A stretch of 64,000 bases of DNA, taken from assembly GCF_006838285.1 (NCBI RefSeq), contig NZ_CP038228.1, forward strand, positions 1,984,001 through 2,048,000. The letters are read 5' to 3'. A model generated the notes under the pieces. It had not been told where the DNA came from. It did not search any database and saw only the letters and a program-made list of their open reading frames with translations. The translations under genes were made by a program, and so were the position numbers. This document shows, in pieces, positions 35,001 through 43,675 of the stretch. The stretch comes from Xanthomonas translucens pv. cerealis (GTDB taxonomy: Bacteria > Pseudomonadota > Gammaproteobacteria > Xanthomonadales > Xanthomonadaceae). Numbering within the stretch: the first letter of the stretch is position 1; each line of letters begins with the position of its first letter.

Positions 35001-35365
35001 ATGTCCAGCGGATAGGGCGCAAGATAGCCACCGTCGGAAACCTGGAAGGCCTGCCACCCCTTGTTCGCCTTCAATTCCGCCGTGTGCGGCGACGCGTAAT
35101 AGACCATTAGATAGCCGGCACGCAACGTGCGCATCACGTAGCGGCCGAAGCTCAATTTCGGCCCTGCTACATCCTTGTCCAGCAACGCCACGCACGCCTG
35201 CTGCTTCGGCTCGGCGTAGGCGGCGTCCGCCAGCCCCGGTCTGAGCACCAGAAAGGGCAGCCCGGCCTTCACGCAGGCGGTGCATCCTGACGTCTGTCCG
35301 GCTGGCGTCGTCGCAGCGGCTCGCTGGGCGTTGGAGGAGTAGGTGGGTTGTTGACCATCAGCCAT
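32069..35365 (-). CDS. T6SS toxin with VasX-like N-terminus (BTH_I2691 family), membrane-active
   Basis: A 1,098-residue protein. The N-terminal region has a CTAC pair (CxxC, residues 28-31) then GLPFLVLRPG, and GYLMVYY and KVWVGYSDHPWS further on; this is the toxin VasX N-terminal region of T6SS effectors. A long helical middle leads to several hydrophobic segments in the C-terminal third (about 790-980), suiting a pore-forming toxin. It overlaps the DUF4123 adaptor by 8 bases and is followed by a membrane immunity candidate. Secretion with the upstream VgrG is inferred. Confidence 0.82.
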   Translation of the reverse strand: MADGQQPTYSSNAQRAAATTPAGQTSGCTACVKAGLPFLVLRPGLADAAYAEPKQQACVALLDKDVAGPKLSFGRYVMRTLRAGYLMVYYASPHTAELKANKGWQAFQVSDGGYLAPYPLDMIEHSGAKADSAFTCQRTAAYASAMLLVIPEPKHAGKVWVGYSDHPWSKPVREFYASHSSKRDARMTMIDVPSVTCSRSMPLTAGTVATIVADYDPSPPKNHLLDTPYPPLSQGREATGTAGVRPETVAHLMQEAEKLVKASKGQYTLDQLKIVSVPDAVGMTAETATARLTQCNSAKRWLYDKDKQSEQRPWRLQTALSIEGLLKEIDERNNAAKQNLQELKQRGMGGKKVTRAEFDRMIKNKELPPGTYFQESGRVTETGEYIPDFSKGTIVLQNGQGLDQDTAKLKQQVLDKLKSKEGAYPFREFLQRYTALVEADLKKLAQVELDHQVWIQSTARKLVTDNDCSQQIRMDGLHFASLVADITNGGAMTDKGLEWYGDFLKDDPEQKEALLTRALLGNQDEFHKAFKATKLHKEAKNLFKLFEDTSKAAEGQLKADQRLLKSFPFYDKTVASLPTLKTMAAAAGHPLIAVAGGVALSMEKKKAWSAAAGATFERLMAGLLEAAGPGKEAVQMELRFGQAVQFWQMAGERLRQSSAEAASQATGSLQRQAGKVKSLVLAGSLAMAIKTPDGLAEQVVKVWRFGEDASQQTGKVATLAGNELKLWGDATAKALREGSAAFTAAGGVLQAYAIVKAFHALTFGSDKERQVAYVGLLGAGMGLAAVTLELGEALYKHVDKAKGVDAALGRARVLKWTAGRISAAGLVIDAALSFANAYSRLGTKDNDSRNFYLMQGAFFSAAAYASWMGASTTFAASGVSGAGAASATASAASAGMLGLSWTGWGLLLIGAGLLAGYVAMRLQDTPTEEWAAKSIWGVADADVKWGRPQREQEELNKMLMGIRVEFEYSTEWIKSLGASGAAADTPGVVGEDARIWSKTVTTRLWMPQDLRAHLSYMLAVVLADLKGVSTTVYAYSNGQGTMLARLAGVDEARLQSEADVVVIEIGVDGSSYRSAQLEVTIGELAGERQVLVQQLVNG

Positions 35366-36305
35366 GTCGCATGTCCCTATCGGTGTCGATGCCGGCCTGC
35401 CGGCCGCTGCGATTCAGTTCGTCGCGAATCCGGTTCCAGCCCTCGGGGTCCGGAATGTCTTCCAGCGCTTTCGCCAGCGTCGTCTCGCCGGCAATGGCCC
35501 GTGCCACCGCGGACTGAACCCGCGGGTGGTCGAGCAGGCGCAGGTGAACCTGGAAGAGATAGGCCGCCATCAAGCTGCGGTCCTGCCGGTGTGTCACGCC
35601 GGCGGCATCAACCGCGATGGCTGCGCTGTGTGCCTGCGCAAGATAGTCCGCGGGGAGTTCATTGGCAAAGGACATCCAGCCCCTCAGGAGATCCTGCACC
35701 GTCTCGTTCAATGCCCCATGGACCCATTGCGTGGCGGTCAAGCGCAGCGCGCCAGGCTGGCGTTCCGAATTGGTCCGATAGGTGACCAAGCGATTGCGTC
35801 GATCCAGGACGGTCCACGCGCGGATCGGTCCAAGCAATCTGCTGCGTTGCTCATCGGACAATGCAGGCCACATCCATTCCAACACGCGCCGATCGTGCCA
35901 GCGGATCAACCGGCTCGTTCCGCCCGGCCCGGCGCGCAATTGCATGCAACGGGCCAAGTGACGCGCCAGATGCGCGGGGTCGGCCGGCGCCCCAAGCCAG
36001 AGCCAGCCCCCGATGCTGAAGCCACGCGCTGCCTCGACGGTCGGCATTCGCTGCTCTTCCACTGCACCGGCGACGCTGGCCTCGAGCAAAGCGACGTTGC
36101 GCGCATCCAGCCTGATCAGCCGCGGCCGTTGTGTGTCGGAGACGCTGGGATGCTTGATGGGTACTTCCCAAACGTCCGCGGCCGCGACTGGTAGCCAACC
36201 TTCCGGAAAAGGCTCTCTCAGCAAGGGGTCGATGAGAAGAAAGCATGCATCCGCTTCATCGCGTTGCAGATGCTCGCCTAACTGTCTAGCGATGGCGTCC
36301 AACAT
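35358..36305 (-). CDS. DUF4123 T6SS effector adaptor (Tap/Tec type), module 3
   Basis: A 315-residue protein with the DUF4123 core, including an N-terminal CFLLIDPLL strand and RLIRWHDRRVLEWMWPAL in the middle. Such proteins load a specific effector onto the VgrG tail. It begins 12 bases after the vgrG stop, in the same reading frame, and its end overlaps the toxin start by 8 bases. This vgrG, adaptor, toxin order indicates a cognate set. Confidence 0.85.
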   Translation of the reverse strand: MLDAIARQLGEHLQRDEADACFLLIDPLLREPFPEGWLPVAAADVWEVPIKHPSVSDTQRPRLIRLDARNVALLEASVAGAVEEQRMPTVEAARGFSIGGWLWLGAPADPAHLARHLARCMQLRAGPGGTSRLIRWHDRRVLEWMWPALSDEQRSRLLGPIRAWTVLDRRNRLVTYRTNSERQPGALRLTATQWVHGALNETVQDLLRGWMSFANELPADYLAQAHSAAIAVDAAGVTHRQDRSLMAAYLFQVHLRLLDHPRVQSAVARAIAGETTLAKALEDIPDPEGWNRIRDELNRSGRQAGIDTDRDMRHG

Positions 36306-36317
36306 GTGTTCTTGCCC

Positions 36318-38858
36318 CTAGATGTACGCAGCGCCGCCAGCGGCCTTCGCCGTGGTGTCCTGCGGGCAGGGCTTCAACGTAGCGTTAGGCACGACAGCAT
36401 TGCTGGTCGCCCCTTGCGGCCCCGTCAACACCTGCTGCCCGCCCTTGAACTCGATCGTCCCCGGCGCGCCCAGTTCGATGTCGTCGCCGTCCAGCTTGAT
36501 GTAGGCGCCGGCCGCCGTGGCCAACAGGTGCTTGGTCGGCGCGGCGAGCTGGACGTCGGCGGTGGTGCTGACCAGCTTGACCTGGGTCTTGGCTGCGATC
36601 TTGGCCTGGTTCCTGTGCGCGCGGGCGCTGAGCGTGCCTTGCGCGGCGTGTAGGGCGATGCCCCGCTCCTGGTTGGGACTGTCGGCGACCGGGTCGCTGC
36701 CCTGGGTGTACAGCACCAGCCCGCCGGCCACCGCCAGCACCAGCTGCGCCTGGCTGGCCCAGTTCAATGCGGTGCCGGCCAGCAGCGCGGTCTGCGTCCC
36801 CGACACCCACACCTGGTCGGCCGGGGTCAGGCTCAGCACGCCCGCGCTGCCGCTGCCCAGCAGCGCCGGGCGGCTCCAGCCCGGGGCCTGGCCGTCGCCG
36901 CCCTGGAGCTGGCTGGCGGCGCTGCCGCTCTGGGTCGCCTTGAGGCTGGCCTGCAGGGTCTTGAGCCCGTCCTGCGCCGGCAGCGTGGCCGCCTCGTTGG
37001 GCAGCTGCGCCTGCTGCTGCCGGGCCGCATCGGCCAGCGCCTGCAGCAGCTGTTCGCCCTGTTCCAGCTGCGACAGCGCCTGGCTGGCCGCCAACTGCTG
37101 CTGGCCCGGCTCGCTGCTCAGCAGCAGGCCCTGGCCGGCGCGCACCGCGCCGTAGGCCTGGGTGGATAGTTCCGCCCCGAACCCGCGCTCGCCTTCGCGC
37201 AGGTTGTCGCGGCCGCCTTTCAGGTGGCCCAGGGTCAAGCTGCTGGCGTGCTGGGTGGTCGACAGCTGTGCGCGGCCCTGGCCGGGCGTGTCGTCCAGCC
37301 GCAGCTGCTGGTAGCCGCCGGCGCCGTCCTGGCTCTGCGCCAGCGCCTGGCTCTTGAACCCGGTGAACACCGCGCCGTGCGCGTTGCCCTGGAACCACGC
37401 CGGCGCATTGCCGGTGGCCCCGGCCCCGCCGCCGCCGACCTGGTTGTGCGCCGCGTCGTCCTGGCCGCGCCCGTTGTACACGCTGCCGATCACCACCGGC
37501 CGGTCGATGTCCCCTTCCAGGAACCCCACCAGCACTTCCTGGCCCTTGCGCGGCAGCACCACGCCACCCCAGTTGTCCCCGGCCCACGGCGTCATCACCC
37601 GCACCCAGGTCCACGCCGAGGCGCTGCCCGGCGCGTTGTCCTCGCCCCCCGGATGCGCCAGCGCGCTGCTGGCGTCGGCCCCGCGCTGGAACGGGAACTG
37701 CACCTTGATCCGGTGGTCGCGGTCGGACTGCACCGGGTCGCCGTCGCTGACCACGATCGCGCTCAGCGTGCCGGAGACCGTCGGCTTGGGATGCAGGCGC
37801 AGGCCATGGCCGTCCTCGGTCTGCGGCCGGTAGGTCGCCGTGGCCGGCAACGCGGTGAACTGGTTGCGGTAGAACTCCACCGACGCATCGTCTTGCGGCG
37901 GCGCATAACCGGCGCCCAGGCCCGCCAGCGCCGACGGCAGCGGCGCGCCGGCCACCGCCACCGCGCCCAGCGACTGCTCCAGCGCGTCGAACACCTCCGC
38001 GCCCAGGTTGTTGCGTGCCTGGTGCCGCACCTGCAGGCACAGGAACGCCGCATCGGCCGCCACGCCGGCATGTTGGCGCAGCCCGAAACGCGTGCCCGGC
38101 GCCAGTTGCCGCCAGGTCCCCTGGCCCTCGATGGTCTGCGCCGCCACCTGCTGCGCATCGAGCTGCTGCTGCGCGCGGCGCTGGCCGCGCGTGCTGTCCT
38201 GCCAGGCGTACGGGCCGGCGGTGTCCACGTCAGCGGCGTCGATGTCGCCCAGCGGCGTGGCTTCGGCGCCGGCCGGGCGCAGGCTCAGGCTGCGGTAGTC
38301 CCAGCTGGCCCGCGACAGCGTGGCGGTGCGCCAGCGCCGTGCCGGCGACCACTGCTGCACGCTGTCCTGCTGCTCGGTCACGTCGCTGCGGTGGTAGCGC
38401 ACCGTGCCCAGCGCGGCGAAGGCGGCGTTGTGGTCCGACAGCACCAGCGTGTGCGTGCCGCGCGTGTCGCTGTCGGCGGCGCCGGTGTGCTCGAACCAAT
38501 AGGCGATGCCTTCCTCGGCCAGCAGCCTGCTCAGGAACGCGGCGTCCGTCTCTTCGTATTGCGTGGTCAGGCTGCGCTTGGCGTACGTGCTGCGGTCGGA
38601 CAGCTCCCAGCGCCACGCCGGCGCCAGCGCGCCTTGCTCGGCGTAGTCGGCGAACACGCTCTCGGCGATCTCCACCACGCTCATGTCCTGGAACACGTAG
38701 CTGTCCACGCGCTGGGCCAGCAGCGCCAGCCACGGCTCCACCACCAGCCGGTAGCGCGCCAGGCCGCCGTTGCTGCCGAGCCGTTCGAACGCGGTGACAT
38801 GGCCGTGGAACGGGCGCAGCGCGCTGCGCGACTCGGCGGTGAGCAGTTCCAGCAGCAC
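36318..38858 (-). pseudogene. vgrG: 5'-truncated vgrG (module 3)
   Basis: Coding sequence for 846 residues matches the full-length VgrG at 49.7-52.4 kb from its residue 72 on (LLELLTAES). The first 71 residues are missing. Homology stops near 38,873 and an in-frame TAG lies two codons before the only start candidate, GTG 38858. The remaining gp27-like part, OB-fold spike region (PWAGDNWGGVVLPRKGQE) and DUF2345 region are intact. The tail after LTGPQ is unique (ends KAAGGAAYI). Without its N-terminus it is unlikely to form a normal trimer; partial function is possible. Confidence 0.78.
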
Positions 38859-41485
38859 CGGCTACTTTTCATCAAGTATCGGCACAGTACGCATGATCCA
38901 CGACATTAATAGTAAAAATACCCTTCGCCCATTTCGGGGGATCTTCAGGCTTACGGTTTCTCAGCGTTGACCGGAGCGGCGCTATTACCCAATTCCAAGA
39001 CGCCAACTGAAACTCGTGGATAGCAATTGGAGACCTCAGCAAAGACACACTTCACGTAGGAGTCCGCCCGTACAGCTGTGCACGGAGTTCGGGATCTCTT
39101 GCTTTTGCCTCTTTAATGGCATCTTTCCAGAACGACAGCATTGCATCGCCTTTCGGCCCACCGCGCTTGACACGCCCATAAACCGCAGGGGCTTGGAGTG
39201 CGCCAGGCTGCTTTGACCCTGGCTGGCAGGCCTCTTCCACAGATTCGGGCCACTGCGGCTTCCTGCACAGCTTCATGGTGAGATACCGGAATAGGGCCCA
39301 GGGCAACGTGATTGGCAGAGCAAGAAGCATCAAACCCTTGCCTGCCGAAGAAACATGGATAATGAACGCGTTACGGAAACTTACCGCGGTCGACATGAAT
39401 AGCTGTAGCGGGGGAAACGGCAGCGCGTCCATCCCACCACCGTTCATGTATCGGCGGATCATCTCCCAATGTGCCAAGGTGACGCCGGGACTGGAACCAC
39501 TATCGGATCCAACGGCAAAGGTATGGATGACTTGGTCGCCGCGCATTACATGACCACGCAGATCATACGTACTGCCTTCATCAGGACCTATAGGTTTGTC
39601 GCGTCCAATGACGAAATGGATATCATCCCAAGGAACGGAGATCGCACCCTGCTTTCCACCTGTAAAGATATGAACAACCCGACTCACCCTATTAAAACGT
39701 ATTGGATAGTACTGATACCGAAAAACATCCCGTCCTAATAGCATCCAGTATGCTAAAGCGCCGGCTCCTAGCGAGAGGATCACAACAAAGCCAATTGCGT
39801 AGTAGTCACCTGCGGTGACCGCCCGCAAACCCTCCGCTTTAACCTCCCAGAGCACCCGTATCATTGCCAATGCGAACGTGAACGCCATAGCGACAATGAG
39901 GGAGCCCCACATTGCTCCCCAGCCGCGATAGAGGAAGTGTCGATCCACGTATTCTACAAATACGGGATTTAGATCGATAATCCCTTGATCAATCGGCTTC
40001 AACCCTGATGCATCGAAGTTAGAAACATCCGAAACCCTTTCATAATCGGATAGCGGGCGATTCACACGATAATGCTGGGCCAACCAGCCTGCAAACTGAC
40101 TCATTTCTTACGCCCCGGCCGGCATGAGCGCATTATATGCCTCATCTTGCTCTTCGACGGACCCAAACCTCCCATGTTCGTGCACGCCAAAAGGTGTCTT
40201 GTCCAACCACACTTCAACCTTATCGTCCCTAATCAAATTAATTAGCCATTCACCCAGCATGCTTATAAAACCAAGCACAAGAAGAATAATAAATCCAACG
40301 CCCGCGGTAAGAACCCCCGCAAGCATGAGAATAGCGACAACAGCTCCCGATACCGCTGTCACAGCGTAAAAGACCGTCATGGGGATATCACCTTTCCTGT
40401 AAGCGTCCACTGACTTCCAGCCATCAATTGCCGCACCTAATAGACCACCAACCGCACCAAGGGCTTTACCGAAAAACCCCATAGCCCCGGCCCTTGTTGA
40501 CGCCTGCAGCGCACCAAATCGAAGCTCTGTTGCCAGCGCGGTACGGCCCCACATTGTTTTTTCTAGCCCAATGCCGATCAGTTCCATGCTGGTGCCAGTA
40601 AAGCCTACAAGTGCCGAACTCAGGGCCAATTCACGACGTAAGGCAGGCCCTTCCGACTTTTCGTCGAGCTTGCCAAACGAGTCGCATACGTTCCACGCGT
40701 CAAGGATCAGGCCTACCACACCAAGTCTCACGTCAAGGCTAACGTGCGGAGCGGCATGCTGGGATGCTCGGTTCTGTACCAGCGCCCTTATCTGCTGCTC
40801 CGTCAGCAACAAGTTCCCTAGCGATGAAGGGCTACCCCCGCGCGCTGCGGCCACCGCCTCCTTATCCCAAAATACCGCCCATTCGAAAATTTTTCTCCCA
40901 CGCGCATTTCGCTCACCGGTCGCAACGCGGGCGCCACTACGCTCATTTAGTTCCTGGCGCAGATGTTGGTCGATGCGGGCACGCAACTCTCTCCTATTGA
41001 CCCCGGGCTGCCCCCGACTCAACGCCTCAACGAGGAAGTGCGCCATTTCACGCTCGGATGCCTTGATGCCTACCCGTTCAATGCGCTTCCCGGAAAGCAT
41101 CCCCAGAAGCCCCATCATGTTATTACGTGTGGCGGCGCTGATTGCAATGCTTACAGTCCCCCGGCGCACCGTGGTACCGACTTTTGCCAGACATGTGACG
41201 ATTCCACCCGAAATTTTGTAGACAAAGCCTGCGATCAACCCAAGCCCCTGCTGAAGCTCAGCTGGATTCTTGCCACCTCTGTCCAAGACATGCCCATATG
41301 CCTTGAATATATTTGACCAAGCGCCAGGATTGTCGACCAGTGATTTCGATTGTTCCTGCAGAATCTGAGCGGCAATCTTGTCGTTCAGAACGAGCGCACG
41401 CATGGTTGCGTTCTTGATGTCATCGAATCGCCCGGTCAGATCCCTGATGACTGCTGCCTGGACGACGTCGTGACCTACGACTCCT
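38123..41485. repeat. Long direct repeat, copy A (inside the element)
   Basis: This block is repeated at 60,638-64,000 at a constant offset of 22,515 bases. It covers the front of the truncated vgrG, the spacer, the DUF6708-like gene and the 3' half of the toxin gene. I count about 11 differences in the first 280 bases of vgrG and almost none afterwards (one seen near 38,709). The right limit of the repeat lies beyond the window. Confidence 0.9.
39052..40104 (-). CDS. DUF6708-like membrane protein, candidate immunity to the 40-43 kb toxin (copy A)
   Basis: A 350-residue protein with two spans around residues 63-85 and 100-122, then PIRFNRVSRVVHIFTGGKQG, a soluble part, and a further hydrophobic stretch near 262-290. 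It begins 3 bases after the toxin stop. Its overall pattern is shared with the 299-residue protein downstream of the other VasX-like toxin. An identical copy is at 61,567-62,619. Base composition is lower in GC than vgrG. Confidence 0.7.
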   Translation of the reverse strand: MSQFAGWLAQHYRVNRPLSDYERVSDVSNFDASGLKPIDQGIIDLNPVFVEYVDRHFLYRGWGAMWGSLIVAMAFTFALAMIRVLWEVKAEGLRAVTAGDYYAIGFVVILSLGAGALAYWMLLGRDVFRYQYYPIRFNRVSRVVHIFTGGKQGAISVPWDDIHFVIGRDKPIGPDEGSTYDLRGHVMRGDQVIHTFAVGSDSGSSPGVTLAHWEMIRRYMNGGGMDALPFPPLQLFMSTAVSFRNAFIIHVSSAGKGLMLLALPITLPWALFRYLTMKLCRKPQWPESVEEACQPGSKQPGALQAPAVYGRVKRGGPKGDAMLSFWKDAIKEAKARDPELRAQLYGRTPT

Positions 41486-42825
41486 TCAAGCGAATTTTCG
41501 ACGATCTCCGTCCAGCGCATTCCACTGTGCGAGTACTCGTCATGATGGTTGCAGCACAGCCAGGTTCGATAGGATTCGTCCTGGTACCAGCTGACAAAGC
41601 TCTCGGCAAGCGGAGTAAGATGAGCGCTAGTAAAGCTCTCCATCTCGCTCTTAAGCTCAATCTCGAAGCGACTCATCGCAGCATGATCGTAGTCGTCGCG
41701 ATATCTGTTCCACGCAGATTCTCGGGCGCTTTTTTCCTGCTCGGGCGTCAGCTCCTCCTGTATTTTGTTGATACCAGCTGCGTAAAGCTCCATGGCAGCC
41801 TTGCCAGTATACGCGCTAGCGCGCACTGAACTAAGCTCATCAGCTGCTGCTTGATCCTCGATGGCCTGCTTTATGCCGCGAATGGCTACAGCACTTGCCT
41901 GCTTCCAGCTGCGGTCATTCTCAACTTCGAAATCCCCCGCCTTTTCCCGAATCAGCGCCGACAGCTCCTGAGCAATGCCGGCAGGATCATTTAGCGCAAG
42001 CATCATCGGCCTACTAAGCGAAGCACTCTTTTTCAACCACTCCTCCATGCCTGGCACCTGCTGTTTACATCGAGCAAAGTGCACGAACGAGAATCCGAAA
42101 CCAGGATTGGCGACAACCATGACTTCTTCAAGACTCTCTATCTGACCCAGAGAACCTGGCTTTTTTTGCGAAGGCGTAGGCTGGGCCGGTGGCAGAAATG
42201 GAATCGTGGTTTTCTGCCTTTCAGGCTGAGTGAATTTGAACTCACTGACCAAGGCCGCTGCATCCATTGCGTTGCCTGCGTGATCAAAGTCCTTTCCTGC
42301 TAACCATGCTTTTACATTGACGCAGCGCATGTGCTTCTGGCGTTCAGCACGTGACATGTTGCGCTTCAGTATCTCAGCTGGCCAAGGTGCTTCGCTGTAG
42401 CCAAACCATACGTCTCCAGCGCGCTTCGGATCGGGAATCGTAACGAAGCGTGCAATCTGCGAATTAGCCATACGCGCACAGCTTGGAGCAAATTCCTCTC
42501 GTGGCGGCGGCACGCCTAGGGGATCAAACTCTAATAGATAGGCGTCTTCAGTCACTTGATAGCCTTTCCACTCACCACGAACTTCATTGAATACATAGAG
42601 ATACCCTTGGCGCGCAAGTCGCAAGGTGTAATGCGCTTCACTTCCGGGCAGAGCGAGGCTAGACACTCCCTTGCCGAATTTCCCCGTCAGCGGAGGGCCT
42701 CTCCATTGCTCACGCACGTCCGATCGACATACGGCATAGCGAAGCGGGAGTATCGGCAGTCCGATCTGATCGCAGACGTCACATTTCTTCGCAGGATCAC
42801 AGGATCGCATCGGGGTCTTATCCAT
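40108..42825 (-). CDS. T6SS toxin with VasX-like N-terminus, membrane-active (copy A, complete)
   Basis: A 905-residue protein starting at ATG 42825, with AAGGAG 8 bases upstream; the longer frame to 42912 lies within the adaptor gene. The N-terminus has the CDVC pair, GLPILPLRY, GYLYVFNE and DVWFGYSEAPW, as in VasX-like T6SS effectors. The C-terminal 170 residues hold strong hydrophobic helices (AVTAVSGAVVAILMLAGVLT, FIILLVLGFISML). It shares its layout with the 1,098-residue toxin, but identity is low. Lower GC than the vgrG genes suggests separate origin. Its start overlaps the DUF4123 stop by 8 bases. Confidence 0.82.
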   Translation of the reverse strand: MDKTPMRSCDPAKKCDVCDQIGLPILPLRYAVCRSDVREQWRGPPLTGKFGKGVSSLALPGSEAHYTLRLARQGYLYVFNEVRGEWKGYQVTEDAYLLEFDPLGVPPPREEFAPSCARMANSQIARFVTIPDPKRAGDVWFGYSEAPWPAEILKRNMSRAERQKHMRCVNVKAWLAGKDFDHAGNAMDAAALVSEFKFTQPERQKTTIPFLPPAQPTPSQKKPGSLGQIESLEEVMVVANPGFGFSFVHFARCKQQVPGMEEWLKKSASLSRPMMLALNDPAGIAQELSALIREKAGDFEVENDRSWKQASAVAIRGIKQAIEDQAAADELSSVRASAYTGKAAMELYAAGINKIQEELTPEQEKSARESAWNRYRDDYDHAAMSRFEIELKSEMESFTSAHLTPLAESFVSWYQDESYRTWLCCNHHDEYSHSGMRWTEIVENSLEGVVGHDVVQAAVIRDLTGRFDDIKNATMRALVLNDKIAAQILQEQSKSLVDNPGAWSNIFKAYGHVLDRGGKNPAELQQGLGLIAGFVYKISGGIVTCLAKVGTTVRRGTVSIAISAATRNNMMGLLGMLSGKRIERVGIKASEREMAHFLVEALSRGQPGVNRRELRARIDQHLRQELNERSGARVATGERNARGRKIFEWAVFWDKEAVAAARGGSPSSLGNLLLTEQQIRALVQNRASQHAAPHVSLDVRLGVVGLILDAWNVCDSFGKLDEKSEGPALRRELALSSALVGFTGTSMELIGIGLEKTMWGRTALATELRFGALQASTRAGAMGFFGKALGAVGGLLGAAIDGWKSVDAYRKGDIPMTVFYAVTAVSGAVVAILMLAGVLTAGVGFIILLVLGFISMLGEWLINLIRDDKVEVWLDKTPFGVHEHGRFGSVEEQDEAYNALMPAGA

Positions 42826-43672
42826 TCTGCCAAGCTCCTTGATGTTCAAGTTCAGTCGCGTATTGCTGAATCTTCTGCTCATCCACTTCGAAAACCAGGC
42901 TACGGTAAGCACCGGGCTCTTTCCGCGCCAAGTGCATCAAATCCTGAAACTCCGGACGATCGTGTATCCGTGGAGATATCGACATTGACAAAAATGCGAA
43001 AGCCTCTTGGTCATCCGCGTTCACGAGCCCTGCCGCTCTCGCATTTTCTATTTCGGTATACACGCGTTTGGACAACGGAAGGCTTCCGCCCACATGAACC
43101 TCTTCTTCCCGAAGTCGTTTAAGTACTTTATTGACCGATCCCAGCGACGCCACTGCGGATAACTGCGACAAGTCCATCGCGAATTCACTCTCCGCTGATT
43201 GCATGCTCTGGGACTGTGTCCATGTGTCTCCAGTTGCGTCGCGCGTTGTCCACACGTCAATTGGACCAAGCAGTGCATCCAATTGCGAGGCAGAAAGAAT
43301 CCACTGCAGGCATGACCAAACGCGGGGGTCGTAAAATCTAAACAGCATCTTTTCGCCCTCGACGCGTCGAACCATCATCCTCGCAAGATGGCCGCGCACC
43401 CGCCCGGCTTTAGCGGCAGTACCGATAAGAGCAGAAAATGGCTCTTTATCGTGTGCTTGCCCGTAGGCCACCGTGGCGTCTAAGGCGCGAAGCTTCTCAT
43501 CTATAGACATTTCTCCCAGCCGTAAAAGATACGGAAAAAGGTGCCCCTGCCCCTTCAATTCAAGCGGTACGATGGGTTCACAGGGCCACATCCCAACAAC
43601 GTGCCGTTCAATCAGCAGCGGGTTCATGAGGGCGAACTGATGCGACTCGAATAGCCGATGATCGAAGTGCAC
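42818..43672 (-). CDS. DUF4123 T6SS effector adaptor, module 2
   Basis: A 284-residue protein with the DUF4123 signature FRFYDPRVWSCLQWIL near the middle and an alpha-helical C-terminal part. It starts with GTG 43672, one codon after the vgrG stop TAA and in the same frame, with GGAG 8 bases upstream. It is more AT-rich than the vgrG before it and is coupled to the toxin by an 8-base overlap. It should load the 905-residue toxin. Confidence 0.8.
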   Translation of the reverse strand: MHFDHRLFESHQFALMNPLLIERHVVGMWPCEPIVPLELKGQGHLFPYLLRLGEMSIDEKLRALDATVAYGQAHDKEPFSALIGTAAKAGRVRGHLARMMVRRVEGEKMLFRFYDPRVWSCLQWILSASQLDALLGPIDVWTTRDATGDTWTQSQSMQSAESEFAMDLSQLSAVASLGSVNKVLKRLREEEVHVGGSLPLSKRVYTEIENARAAGLVNADDQEAFAFLSMSISPRIHDRPEFQDLMHLARKEPGAYRSLVFEVDEQKIQQYATELEHQGAWQNG

Positions 43673-43675
43673 GCG

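Noticed and set aside
33882..35285. 467-residue minus-strand frame inside the large toxin gene
   Set aside because: It is an alternative frame of the 1,098-residue toxin, with shadow-like composition and no motifs.
37224..38909. 561-residue open frame on the + strand opposite the vgrG remnant (similar frames at 44,594-45,751 and 50,570-52,252)
   Set aside because: These follow the GC-rich vgrG copies wherever they occur and are Arg/Ala/Gly-rich without domains, so they are frame shadows.
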